A DNA stretch of 20,128 bases from Betaproteobacteria bacterium (GTDB lineage: Bacteria > Pseudomonadota > Gammaproteobacteria > Burkholderiales > SG8-39): assembly GCA_019509895.1 (NCBI GenBank), contig JAEKLK010000171.1, positions 1 to 20,128 on the forward strand, in the 5' to 3' direction. The notes under the pieces were generated by a model. The model was given only the letters and a program-made list of their open reading frames with translations. It ran no database searches and had not been told where the DNA came from. Each line of letters opens with the position of its first letter. Within the stretch, counting starts at the first letter, position 1. The position numbers and the translations under genes were made by a program. Of the stretch, positions 1 through 7,977 are shown piece by piece.

Positions 1-1
1 G

Positions 2-1960
2 CTCGAAGCGGAGCATCCCGAGCTCGCGACGCCGGATTCACCGACGCAACGGGTCGGCGGCGCGCCGGCCAAGGATCTCGCGCCGGTGCGCCACGAGCTG
101 CCGATGCGCTCGATCCGCACCGAGACCGATACCGACGACTCGGGCGCGGCCAACTTCGACGCGCGCATCCGTCGGGAGCTCGGACTGCAGGCCGAGGACC
201 CGCCCGTGGAGTACGCCGCCTAGCTGAAGCTCGACGGCCTCGCCATCAGCCTGCGCTACGAGGACGGTGCGCTGGTGCGTGCGGCGACGCGCGGCGACGG
301 CGAAGTGGGCGAAGATGTCACCGCCAACGTGCGCACCATCCACAGCATTCCCCTCAAGCTTCGCGGCAAGGCGCCGGCGCTGCTCGAGGTGCGCGGCGAA
401 ATTTTCATGACACGCGCCGCGTTCGAGAAAATGAATCGCCGCCAGGCCGAGGCGGGCGAACGGCTGTTCATCAATCCGCGGAATACGGCCGCGGGCGCGG
501 TGCGCCAGCTGGATCCGAAAGTGACCGCCCAGCGGCCGCTGACCTTTTCCGCCTACGGCTATGGCGTCATGCGCGGCCTCAAGCTGCCGCGGCGTCACAG
601 CGAGCTTCTCGATGCAATCGAAGCGTTCGGGCTGCCGGTCGACAGGCGGCGCAAGGTCGTGCACGGCGCCGAGGGACTCATCGCCTACCATGCGCTGATC
701 CGCGAGCAGCGCGCCGCGCTGCCCTTCGACATCGATGGCGTGGTCTACAAGGTGAACGACCTCGGCCTGCAGCGCGAGCTCGGCAACGTGGCCCGCGAGC
801 CGCGCTGGGCGATCGCGCACAAGTATCCGCCGCAGGAGGAAGTGACCGAGGTGCAGGCGATCGAGGTGCAGGTCGGCCGCACCGGCACACTGACGCCGGT
901 GGCGAAGCTGAAGCCGGTGTTCGTCGGCGGCGTGACCGTCGGCAACGCCACCCTGCACAACGAGGACGAGCTGCGCCGCAAGGACGTCTGGGTCGGCGAT
1001 ACGGTGGTGGTGCGCCGCGCGGGCGATGTCATTCCCGAGATTGTCACGGTACGAAAGCCGGGCTCCCGGCGGCCCGAAGACCGCTTCGTCATGCCGGCGA
1101 GCTGCCCGGTGTGCGGCTCGCCGGTGGCGCGCGTGGCGGGCGAGGCGGCGACACGCTGCACCGGCGGGCTCTATTGCAAGGCGCAGCGCAAGCAGACGCT
1201 GCTGCACTTCGCCGGCCGGCGGGCCATGGATATCGAGGGGCTGGGCGACAAGCTGGTCGACCAGCTGGTGGAGCGCGAGCTCGTCAGGAACCCGGCCGAC
1301 CTCTACCGTCTGGACGCATCGACGCTCGAGAACCTCGAGCGCATGGGAGAGAAGTCCGCCGCCAACGTGCTCGCCAACATCGAGCGTTCGCGCCGCGCGG
1401 AGCTGCACCGCTTCGTCTACGCGCTCGGCATTCCCGGCGTGGGCGAGGAGGTGGCAAAGCTCCTCGCCGGCCACTTCGTCACGCTGCAGGCATTCCTGCA
1501 GGCGGAGTGGCCCGCGTTGATGGCAGACAAGGAGGCGGTGCGCAAGGACAATGCCCAGCGCCGCAGGCGTGGCGAGCCGATGCGCGACGTGCCCCTTGAA
1601 GGCATTGGGCCGGAGCTGGCGGAGGCGATCGACAAGTTCGTGCACGAGCCGCATAACCGCCAGGTAGTCGATCGGCTTGCCGAGGCGGTGGAGGTCGGCG
1701 CCGCGACAAGGCGTAGCGGCAAGAGCGGCATGACCTTCGTCCTCACCGGGTCGCTCGAGGGCATGACGCGCGAAGAAGCGCGCGAGGCGCTGGAGGCGCG
1801 CGGGCACAAGGTGGCCGCGTCGGTGTCGAAGAAGACTGACTATGTGGTGGCCGGCGTCGAGGCCGGAGCCAAGCTCGAGCAGGCGAAGAGCCTCGGCGTG
1901 CCGGTGATCGACGAGGCAAAGCTGCGCGAAATCTTGAGGAGTGGAGATGGCCAAGCTTAA
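2..1960 (+). CDS. ligA: NAD+-dependent DNA ligase LigA, 5'-truncated by the window and interrupted by an in-frame TAG
   Basis: LigA seals nicks in duplex DNA during replication and repair using NAD+. The frame opens at base 2, inside the adenylation domain, so roughly the first 40 residues lie upstream of the window. Visible in order: TQRVGGAPA, the betaproteobacterial SIRTETDT segment, KLDG with the catalytic lysine (AAG 227-229), ATRGDGEVGEDVT, EVRGE, the DIDGVVYK nucleotidyltransferase motif, HKYPPQEEVT, an OB fold, a four-cysteine zinc finger (CPVC ... RCTGGLYC), helix-hairpin-helix repeats and a C-terminal BRCT domain starting near MTFVLTGSLEG. The frame is open on both sides of one stop, TAG 221-223, where the family has a conserved Glu. 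A GTG at 275 with GAGGA at 260-264 could restart translation, but that product would lack the catalytic lysine. The end overlaps galU by 14 bp. Family identity is certain; whether the copy works is not. Confidence 0.93.
221..223 (+). other. In-frame amber codon inside ligA
   Basis: TAG falls in the ligA reading frame between EYAA and LKLDG. Family members have Glu here, so one G-to-T change (GAG to TAG) explains it. It is two codons before the catalytic lysine. TAG is the ordinary terminator of galU, rpsB and tsf in this window, so genome-wide recoding is unlikely. A sequencing or assembly error and a real recent nonsense mutation are both possible. Confidence 0.9.
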
Positions 1961-2810
1961 AAAGGCGGTGTTCCCGGTGGCCGGTTTCGGCAGCCGCTTC
2001 CTGCCGGTGACCAAGGCGAGCCCGAAGGAGATGATGCCGGTCGTCGACAAGCCGCTCATCCAGTACGCAGTCGAGGAAGCGGCCGCGGCCGGCATCACCG
2101 ACATGATCTTCGTCACCGGCCGGCACAAGCGCGCGATCGAGGATCATTTCGACAAGGCCTACGAGCTCGAGACCGAGCTCGAGCGCAAGGGCAAGGAGGC
2201 GCTCTTGCAGCAGGTGCGTTCCGTCCTGCCCGAGGGGGTGCGCTGCATCTATATCCGTCAGCCCGAGCCGCTCGGCCTCGGCCACGCAGTGCTGTGCGCG
2301 CAGCCGGTGGTCGGCGACGACCCGTTCGCCGTGCTGCTCGCCGACGACCTCATGGACTCGCAGCCGCCGGCTCTCGCCCGTATGGCCGCGATCTTCGAGC
2401 GCGAGCAATGCTCGCTCCTGGGCGTCGAGGAAGTGCCGAGCGACCAGACCGAGAGCTACGGCATCGTCACGATCGACGCCATGCAGGACGATACCGCGCG
2501 CATGCGCGCGATCGTCGAGAAGCCGAAGCCCGCGCAGGCGCCCTCGAACCTGGCCGTGATCGGGCGTTACGTGCTCACGCCGCGCATCTTCCAGCTGCTG
2601 GCCGCGGTGACGCCGGGCGCCGGCGGCGAGATACAGCTCACCGATGCGATTTCGGCGATGCTCTCGCACGAGCGGGCGCTCGCCGTGCGCCTGCCCGGCC
2701 GGCGCTTTGACTGCGGCTCGAAGCTCGGCTACCTGCAGGCGACGGTCGAGCTCGGCGTGCGCCATCCCGAGGTCGGCGCGGCTTTCACTCGGTATCTCAA
2801 GTCACGCTAG
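1947..2810 (+). CDS. galU: UTP-glucose-1-phosphate uridylyltransferase GalU
   Basis: GalU makes UDP-glucose from UTP and glucose-1-phosphate in the cytoplasm, feeding lipopolysaccharide, exopolysaccharide and trehalose routes. The 287-residue product is of normal family length. It shows the N-terminal nucleotide-binding signature FPVAGFGSRFLPVTKASPKE (residues 9-28), then MMPVVDKPLIQYAVEEA, RQPEPLGLGHAV, the metal-binding LADD near residue 131, and GGEIQLTDAI before a C-terminal FDCGSKLGY. I chose ATG 1947 because GAGGAG (1936-1941) sits 5 nt upstream; a GTG at 1941 lies within that ribosome binding site. The start overlaps the ligA end by 14 bp, so the two are likely co-transcribed and translationally coupled. 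Confidence 0.96.
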   Translation: MAKLKKAVFPVAGFGSRFLPVTKASPKEMMPVVDKPLIQYAVEEAAAAGITDMIFVTGRHKRAIEDHFDKAYELETELERKGKEALLQQVRSVLPEGVRCIYIRQPEPLGLGHAVLCAQPVVGDDPFAVLLADDLMDSQPPALARMAAIFEREQCSLLGVEEVPSDQTESYGIVTIDAMQDDTARMRAIVEKPKPAQAPSNLAVIGRYVLTPRIFQLLAAVTPGAGGEIQLTDAISAMLSHERALAVRLPGRRFDCGSKLGYLQATVELGVRHPEVGAAFTRYLKSR

Positions 2811-2820
2811 ACTCGCCGCC

Positions 2821-3369
2821 GTGCCCGATTCGCAGGCGGCGTGGCGTTTCCTCGAGCAATCCGACCTCGTCGCGAGCGCGGCGGAAATCGATGCGGCGGT
2901 GCGACGCATCGCGGGCGAGATCACTGCGCGACTCGGCCAAAGCTATCCGCTCGTGCTGGTGGTCATGGGCGGCGCCGTGGTGTTCGCCGGCCAGCTCCTG
3001 CCGCTGCTTCGCTTTCCGCTCGATCTCGATTACATCCACGCCTCGCGCTATGGCAACGAGACGCGCGGCGCGCATATCGCCTGGCGCGTGACGCCGCCGG
3101 CCGCCGTTCGCGGCCGCACCGTGCTCGTGCTCGACGACATCCTGGACGGCGGCCAGACCATGGCGGCGATCCGCGAGCGGCTGCTCGAGCTGGGCGCGGC
3201 GAGCTTCCATTGCGCGGTGACGGTGGAGAAGCGGCTGCGGCAGGCGAAGCCGGTCCGCGCGGACTTCGTCGGGCTGGAGATCGTCGACCGCTTCGTCTTC
3301 GGCTACGGCATGGACGCGAAGGGGTACTGGCGCAACCTGCCCGAGATCCGGGCCATGCGCGAGTCCTGA
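2821..3369 (+). CDS. hpt: Hypoxanthine-guanine phosphoribosyltransferase
   Basis: This type I phosphoribosyltransferase converts hypoxanthine or guanine plus PRPP to IMP or GMP. The 182-residue protein has VVMGGAVVFAGQLLPLL (residues 48-64), then DYIHASRYGNET, the PRPP-binding loop VLVLDDILDGGQT (101-113), and a late VEKRLR ... ADFVGLEI ... DRFVFGYGMD segment typical of HPRT. The only reasonable start is GTG 2821, 10 bp after the galU stop; no good Shine-Dalgarno is visible, so reinitiation after galU is plausible. Its TGA overlaps the mtnP ATG by 1 base (TGATG). The neighbouring methylthiopurine phosphorylase would release hypoxanthine or adenine, which fits salvage by this enzyme. Whether xanthine is also used cannot be told from the sequence. 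Confidence 0.9.
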   Translation: MPDSQAAWRFLEQSDLVASAAEIDAAVRRIAGEITARLGQSYPLVLVVMGGAVVFAGQLLPLLRFPLDLDYIHASRYGNETRGAHIAWRVTPPAAVRGRTVLVLDDILDGGQTMAAIRERLLELGAASFHCAVTVEKRLRQAKPVRADFVGLEIVDRFVFGYGMDAKGYWRNLPEIRAMRES

Positions 3370-4103
3370 TGCTCGCTATCATTGGCGGCTCCGGGCTGAG
3401 CAAGCTCGGCAACATGCAAGTGACCGGCCGCAAGGTAGCGCGCACGCCCTACGGCGAGCCGTCGGGCGCGCTCACCTTAGGCCGCATCGGCGCCTGCGAC
3501 GTCATATTCCTCGCGCGGCACGGCCATGGCCATACCATCGCGCCGCACGAGGTGAACTACCGCGCCAACCTCTGGGCCCTGAAGGACGCCGGCGCGCTGG
3601 AGGTCCTCTCCGTCGCCTCCGTCGGTGCCATCCGCGCCGCGCTCGCCCCGGGCTCGCTCGTGCTACCGCACCAGATCGTCGACTACACCTGGGGCCGGCC
3701 GGCGACCTACTTCGAAGGCGAGGGCGTGCCGGTGAACCATATCGATTTCACCGAACCTTACTCGCGCAGCTTGCGGGCGAAAATCCGGGAAGCGGCGGGT
3801 GCCTGCGGCGAGCGCCTGGTCGACGGGGCGGTGTATGCCACGACGCAGGGCCCGCGCCTCGAAACCGCGGCGGAGATCGACCGGCTCGAGCGCGACGGCG
3901 CCGACCTAGTCGGCATGACCGGCATGCCCGAGGCAGCGCTCGCGCGCGAGATCAGCCTGGAATACGCCGCCATCGCGGTGGTCGCGAACTACGCCGCCGG
4001 GCGCGCTGATAGCAAGCAGGCGATCGCGCTCGAGAGCATCGCGGCGGTGCTCGAGGCGGCCATGGACCGCGTGCGCCGCATCATCGAGGAGCTGTGCAAA
4101 TGA
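3369..4103 (+). CDS. mtnP: S-methyl-5'-thioinosine/thioadenosine phosphorylase (MTAP family)
   Basis: This family phosphorolyses methylthiopurine nucleosides, a by-product of polyamine and homoserine-lactone synthesis, to free purine and 5-methylthioribose-1-phosphate. The 244-residue protein begins MLAIIGGSGL and shows FLARHGHGHTIAPHEVNYRAN (phosphate site), ATTQGPRLETAAEI (156-170), VGMTGMPEAALARE (181-194) and VVANYAAGRADS (204-215). MTAPs that take 6-amino substrates carry Asp in the last motif (human DYD). Here Asn207 occupies that place, as in 6-oxopurine phosphorylases such as the Pseudomonas MTI phosphorylase, so methylthioinosine is the more likely substrate (inference). The start ATG shares one base with the hpt stop, and the stop overlaps the def start as ATGA. 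Confidence 0.86.
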   Translation: MLAIIGGSGLSKLGNMQVTGRKVARTPYGEPSGALTLGRIGACDVIFLARHGHGHTIAPHEVNYRANLWALKDAGALEVLSVASVGAIRAALAPGSLVLPHQIVDYTWGRPATYFEGEGVPVNHIDFTEPYSRSLRAKIREAAGACGERLVDGAVYATTQGPRLETAAEIDRLERDGADLVGMTGMPEAALAREISLEYAAIAVVANYAAGRADSKQAIALESIAAVLEAAMDRVRRIIEELCK

Positions 4104-4633
4104 TTCGCGAAGTGCTGCGCATGGGCGATCCACGATTGTGGCAACGCTCGCAGGAGGTGAAGGAGTTCGGCACGCCGCAGCTCTATGCCTTGCTCGCCGA
4201 CATGCGCGACACGATGGCGCACCTGAACGGCGCCGGCCTTGCCGCGCCGCAGATCGCGGTGGGCCTGCGCGTGGTCATCTTCGGCGTGCACGCCAACCCG
4301 CGCTACCCGGACGTCGAGGACGTGCCCGACACCGTGCTCATCAACCCGGTCCTGACGCCGCTCGGCGAGGAGAAAGAGGAGGGCTGGGAAGGTTGCCTGT
4401 CGGTGCCCGGCATGCGCGGCTGGGTGCCGCGCTACACGCGCCTTCGCTACCGCGGCTTCGATGCGCTCGGCACGCCGTTCGAGCGCGAGGTCTCGGGCTT
4501 CCATGCGCGCGTAGTGCAGCACGAGGTCGACCACCTCGACGGCATGCTTTATCCGATGCGGATCCGCGACATGACCAAGTTCGGCTTCAACGAGGCGCTG
4601 TTCCCAGGGCAGGAGCTGCCGCAGGAAGACTGA
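4100..4633 (+). CDS. def: Peptide deformylase
   Basis: The enzyme removes the formyl group from the initiator methionine of nascent proteins at the ribosome. All three family motifs are present in the 177-residue product: GAGLAAPQ (44-51), EGCLSVPG with metal ligand Cys99 (97-104), and QHEVDHLDG with His141, Glu142 and His145 (140-148). ATG 4100 is chosen over the upstream GTG 4094 because GAGGAG at 4086-4091 is 8 nt away and the ATGA overlap with the mtnP stop is typical of coupling. A 9-residue insert-like stretch (HANPRYPDVED) follows the first motif. Several bacteria carry more than one def; this copy is not next to fmt, so it may be a second paralogue. Its last 47 bases are also the antisense end of glnD. 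Confidence 0.95.
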   Translation: MIREVLRMGDPRLWQRSQEVKEFGTPQLYALLADMRDTMAHLNGAGLAAPQIAVGLRVVIFGVHANPRYPDVEDVPDTVLINPVLTPLGEEKEEGWEGCLSVPGMRGWVPRYTRLRYRGFDALGTPFEREVSGFHARVVQHEVDHLDGMLYPMRIRDMTKFGFNEALFPGQELPQED

Positions 4634-7163
4634 GCTCGGCGAGGAGCTCCTGCTCGAGCTGCAGGACGCTCTTCGGCGCCGAGAGCGCGTCGCCCGAGAC
4701 CAGGAGCACATCCTCGACGCGATCGCCGAGCGTGTTGATGCGCGCGGTCTGCAGATTGATGTGGTGGCGCGCGAGGATGCGCGCAATGCCGTAAAGCAGG
4801 CCTGGCCGGTCGCTCGCCACCAGCGAGAGCACGTGATAGGCACCGCGCTCGTCGGGCCGGATGTCCACCGCGGGCGAGATCGGGAAGTGGCGCACGCGGC
4901 GCGAGAGGCGCCCACCGCGCGGCGGGGCGAGGGCCGCGCCCGAGCTCACTTCCTCCGCCAGCCCGGCCTCGATCATGCTGATGAGATCGCGGTAGTGCGC
5001 CCCCGGGCCGCTGCCCATGACGAGGAACGTATCGAGCGCGTAGCCGTTCCTCGTGGTGTGCACCTTCGCTTCGACAATGTTGTAGCCCGCGCGATCGAAG
5101 TAGCCGGAGATGCGCGCGAAGAGCGCCTCGCGGTCCTTTGTGTAGATCATCACCTGCAGCCCTTCGCCGAAGGGCGCGAGGCGCGCCTTCACCACCGGCC
5201 GCTCGCTCTCCACGCGGTAATGCAGGTTGCGCGTATGCCAGGCGATCTCCTGGGCATCGTGGCGCAGGAAGTAGGTGATGTCGAGGCTCGCCCAGAGGCG
5301 GTCCTTGACGCCGTCGCTCAAAGCATAGAGGCGCAGCAGGCGCGCCGCCTCGGCCTGCTTCTCGGCGAGCGCCGCGTCGCGCGCGAGCGGCTCGCCGGTC
5401 AGCACGCGGCGCGTGGCGCGGTAAAGATCTTCGAGCAGCTTGCCTTTCCAGGCGTTCCAAACCTTGGGGCTCGTGCCGCGCACGTCGGCCACGGTGAGCA
5501 GGTACAGTGCGACCAGTCGCCGCTCGGTCTTCATCTTGTCGGCAAAGGCCTGCACCACCTCCGGGTCGTACACGTCCTGCTTCTGCGCGACATGCGACAT
5601 CGCCAGATGGTTCTCCACCAGGAACTCGACCAGCTCGCGGTCGTCGGCCGCGAGTCCGTGCCGCCGCGCGAAGGCGCGCACGTCGCGCAAGCCGAGGTGC
5701 GAATGGTCGCCGCCGCGGCCCTTGGCGATGTCGTGATATAGCGCGGCGATGTAAAGGACCCAGCGGCGCTCGAACCCGCTCATCAGCTCGGTGCACAGCG
5801 GGAACTCGTGCGCCAGCTCCTGCATGGTGAAGCGCCGCAGGTTGCGCACCACCATCAGGATGTGCTGGTCGACGGTGTAGACGTGGAAGAGATCGTGCTG
5901 CATCTGGCCGACGATGCGGCCGAACTCGGTAAGGTAGCGGCCGAGGATGCCGTACTGGTTCATGCGGCGCAGCTCGTGCACGATGCCGCGCGGCTGCTGC
6001 AGGCACTGCAGGAAAAGGAGCCGCGCGAGCGGGTCGGCGCGGAAGCCGGCGTTGATGCGTCCGCGCGCGCGATAGAGCGCGCGCAAGGTCGGCGCCGTCA
6101 TGCCGCGCAGCTGCTGGTGCTGCATCAGCAGGAGGAAGCTCTCGAGGATGGCGAGCGGCTCGCGCTCGAAGAGATCCTCGCTCGCTGTCTCGAGGAGCTC
6201 GCCGCGCACGCGAAAGCGCTCGTTCAGCGGCTGCGGCGCCGCCGAAGGCTCGGGCACCAGGCGCGCGCCGAGGTTCTGCAGCAGTATGGTATTCAGCTGC
6301 GTGACGCCCTTGGCCGTCTGGTAATAGCGCTGCATCATCGCTTCGCTCGCGCGGCGATGCGCGCTGTCGGCGTAGCCGAGCTGCGTCGCGAGCGCCGTCT
6401 GTACGTCGAACACCAGCCGGTCCTCGCGCCGGCCGGCGAGGTAATGAAGCCGGATGCGCAGATCCTGGAGCAGCACCTCGTGCCGGGCGAGGCTGCGTGC
6501 CTCGTCTTCCTCGATCATTCCCTGCGCCACGAGATCGCTCCAGCGCCGGCCGAGACCCGCGGCACGGGCGATCCACTGGATCACCTGCAGGTCGCGCAGT
6601 CCTCCCGGCGCTTCCTTGATGTTCGGCTCGAGCGAATAGGGCGAATCCTGGTGCTTGGCGTGGCGCTGGTCCTGCTCCAGCTTCTTCGCCTTGAAGAAAG
6701 CGGCGGGCTCAAGAATCGGCGCCAGCGTCTGCTCCAGGCGCCGGAGGAGCGCGCGGCTGCCGGCGAGGAAGCGCGCCTCGAGCAGCGTGGTGCGAACCGT
6801 CACGTCGTCGGCCGCCGCGCTGATGCAGCCCTCGACAGTGCGCACGCTGTGCCCGATCTCCAGGCCGATGTCCCAGAGGGTGCCGATCAGGCGCTCGAGC
6901 GACTCGCGCTCGGCGCTCTGCGGCTCGTGCGCGAGCAGCACCAGCAGATCGATATCAGAGCAGGGATAGAGCTCGCCGCGCCCATAGCCGCCGGTGGCGA
7001 CGAGCGCCGCGCCGGCCGGCAGGCCGGGCACTGCCTTCACCGTGCGGTCGATGAGCTGCGCATGCGCCTTGAGCAGCGCGCGCGGCTGCGGCCGCGCCAA
7101 GTAGGCCGCGCGCAGCGCCGCTCTCTCGGCGGCGACCTGCTCGCGCAGCGTGGCGGCGCTCAT
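4587..7163 (-). CDS. glnD: Bifunctional PII uridylyltransferase/uridylyl-removing enzyme GlnD
   Basis: GlnD senses glutamine and adds or removes UMP on PII proteins, setting nitrogen control of glutamine synthetase and NtrBC. The 858-residue product is near the usual 850-900. Visible domains are an N-terminal nucleotidyltransferase with GGYGRGELYP then SDIDLLVLL (about 58-77), a GlnD-type linker (SLEPNIKEAPGGLRDLQ, about 178-194), an HD domain (YHDIAKGRGGDHSHLG, about 477-492) for UMP removal, and two C-terminal ACT domains (about 670-740 and 778-840). The ATG at 7163 overlaps the map stop as ATGA, so map and glnD form one transcript. The C-terminal tail beyond LQLEQELLAELS is read antisense to the end of def. 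No terminator was seen at the convergence. Confidence 0.96.
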   Translation of the reverse strand: MSAATLREQVAAERAALRAAYLARPQPRALLKAHAQLIDRTVKAVPGLPAGAALVATGGYGRGELYPCSDIDLLVLLAHEPQSAERESLERLIGTLWDIGLEIGHSVRTVEGCISAAADDVTVRTTLLEARFLAGSRALLRRLEQTLAPILEPAAFFKAKKLEQDQRHAKHQDSPYSLEPNIKEAPGGLRDLQVIQWIARAAGLGRRWSDLVAQGMIEEDEARSLARHEVLLQDLRIRLHYLAGRREDRLVFDVQTALATQLGYADSAHRRASEAMMQRYYQTAKGVTQLNTILLQNLGARLVPEPSAAPQPLNERFRVRGELLETASEDLFEREPLAILESFLLLMQHQQLRGMTAPTLRALYRARGRINAGFRADPLARLLFLQCLQQPRGIVHELRRMNQYGILGRYLTEFGRIVGQMQHDLFHVYTVDQHILMVVRNLRRFTMQELAHEFPLCTELMSGFERRWVLYIAALYHDIAKGRGGDHSHLGLRDVRAFARRHGLAADDRELVEFLVENHLAMSHVAQKQDVYDPEVVQAFADKMKTERRLVALYLLTVADVRGTSPKVWNAWKGKLLEDLYRATRRVLTGEPLARDAALAEKQAEAARLLRLYALSDGVKDRLWASLDITYFLRHDAQEIAWHTRNLHYRVESERPVVKARLAPFGEGLQVMIYTKDREALFARISGYFDRAGYNIVEAKVHTTRNGYALDTFLVMGSGPGAHYRDLISMIEAGLAEEVSSGAALAPPRGGRLSRRVRHFPISPAVDIRPDERGAYHVLSLVASDRPGLLYGIARILARHHINLQTARINTLGDRVEDVLLVSGDALSAPKSVLQLEQELLAELSLPAAAPALGTAPR

Positions 7164-7951
7164 GACGCGGGCGGCGGCGTGCCGCGCGAGTGGGTCAGCA
7201 CCTCGTAACCACCCTCGCTGACGGCGACAGTGTGCTCCCATTGCGCGGACAGGCTGTGGTCCTTGGTGACGATGGTCCAGCCGTCGGCGAGCTCGCGGAT
7301 GGCGGGCTTGCCGGCGTTGATCATCGGCTCGACGGTGAACGTCATGCCCGGCTGCAGCGCGAGCCCGGTGCCCGCTTTCCCGTAGTGCAAGACCTGCGGC
7401 TCCTCGTGGAATCTGCGGCCGATGCCATGGCCGCAAAATTCGCGCACCACCGAGAAGCCATGCGCTTCGGCATGCGCCTGAATCGCGGCGCCGATGTCGC
7501 CGAGCCGCGCACCGGGCCGCACCACGCGGATGCCACGCCACATGCATTCATAGGTTACGTCCACCAGCCGCCGCGCCTGGATGCTCGGTTCGCCGACGTA
7601 GTACATGCGGCTCGAGTCGCCGTGAAAGCCGTCCTTGATCACGGTGATGTCGATATTGAGGATGTCGCCCGGCTTCAGCACCCGATCGCCCGGCACGCCG
7701 TGGCACACCTGGTGGTTCACCGAGGTGCAGATCGACTTCGGGTACGGCTTGTAGCCGGGCGGTGCATAGTTGAGCGGCGCCGGCACCGTGCCCTGCTGGT
7801 TCACCATGTAGTCGTGGCACAGGTCGTTCAGCTTTCCGGTCGTGACGCCGGGCTTCACGTACGCGGTGATGAAATCGAGCACTTCCGCCGCGAGTCGCCC
7901 GGCGATGCGCATCCGCTCGAGCTCTTCGGCGGTCTTCAGAACTACAGCCAT
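7160..7951 (-). CDS. map: Type I methionine aminopeptidase
   Basis: Map removes the N-terminal methionine from new proteins after deformylation. The 263-residue protein matches the size of E. coli Map and has all expected dinuclear metal ligands: Asp101, Asp112, His175, Glu208 and Glu239, in NIDITVIKDGFHGDSS, CGHGIGRRFHEEPQ, GMTFTVEPMIN and AQWEHTV; His84 in VCHGVPG is the other active-site histidine. ATG 7951 is chosen over upstream in-frame starts because the protein then begins MAVVLKTAEELERMR, the normal family N terminus; the extra 21 residues upstream look unrelated. It diverges from rpsB across 153 bp and is followed by glnD with a 4-bp overlap. The other N-terminal processing enzyme, def, lies on the far side of glnD. 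Confidence 0.96.
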   Translation of the reverse strand: MAVVLKTAEELERMRIAGRLAAEVLDFITAYVKPGVTTGKLNDLCHDYMVNQQGTVPAPLNYAPPGYKPYPKSICTSVNHQVCHGVPGDRVLKPGDILNIDITVIKDGFHGDSSRMYYVGEPSIQARRLVDVTYECMWRGIRVVRPGARLGDIGAAIQAHAEAHGFSVVREFCGHGIGRRFHEEPQVLHYGKAGTGLALQPGMTFTVEPMINAGKPAIRELADGWTIVTKDHSLSAQWEHTVAVSEGGYEVLTHSRGTPPPAS

Positions 7952-7958
7952 TAGCCTG

Positions 7959-7964
7959 ATTATG
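7959..7964 (-). promoter_or_regulatory. Possible -10 element for map-glnD, overlapping the rpsB -10
   Basis: Read on the minus strand the bases give CATAAT (5 of 6 to consensus). It lies 7 nt before the map ATG, so if used the mRNA would be leaderless or nearly so. An alternative GATAAT is on the same strand at 8020-8015, which would give a leader of about 57 nt. Neither has a clear -35 element. Confidence 0.3.
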
Positions 7965-7971
7965 CTAGAAT
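7963..7971 (+). promoter_or_regulatory. Probable extended -10 promoter of the rpsB operon
   Basis: TGCTAGAAT matches an extended -10 element (TG-n-TAGAAT, 5 of 6 to the consensus hexamer). No convincing -35 lies 16-18 nt upstream, as is common with extended -10 promoters. Transcription would start near 7978, giving an rpsB leader of about 127 nt. The assignment is by sequence pattern only. Confidence 0.55.
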
Positions 7972-7977
7972 TTCGCG

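Noticed and set aside
221..223. Recoding of TAG as a sense codon in this genome
   Set aside because: galU, rpsB and tsf all end in TAG at exactly the family C terminus, so TAG serves as a normal stop here.
38..2128. 696-residue open frame on the minus strand opposite ligA
   Set aside because: It is antisense to clear ligase sequence, has low-complexity His/Arg/Ala/Leu composition and no recognisable domain; long antisense frames are expected in GC-rich DNA.
2841..4103. Apparent 420-residue protein fusing an unknown N-terminal part to the phosphorylase
   Set aside because: The N-terminal part is hpt read in another frame. The normal family start, MLAIIGGSG at 3369, overlaps the hpt stop.
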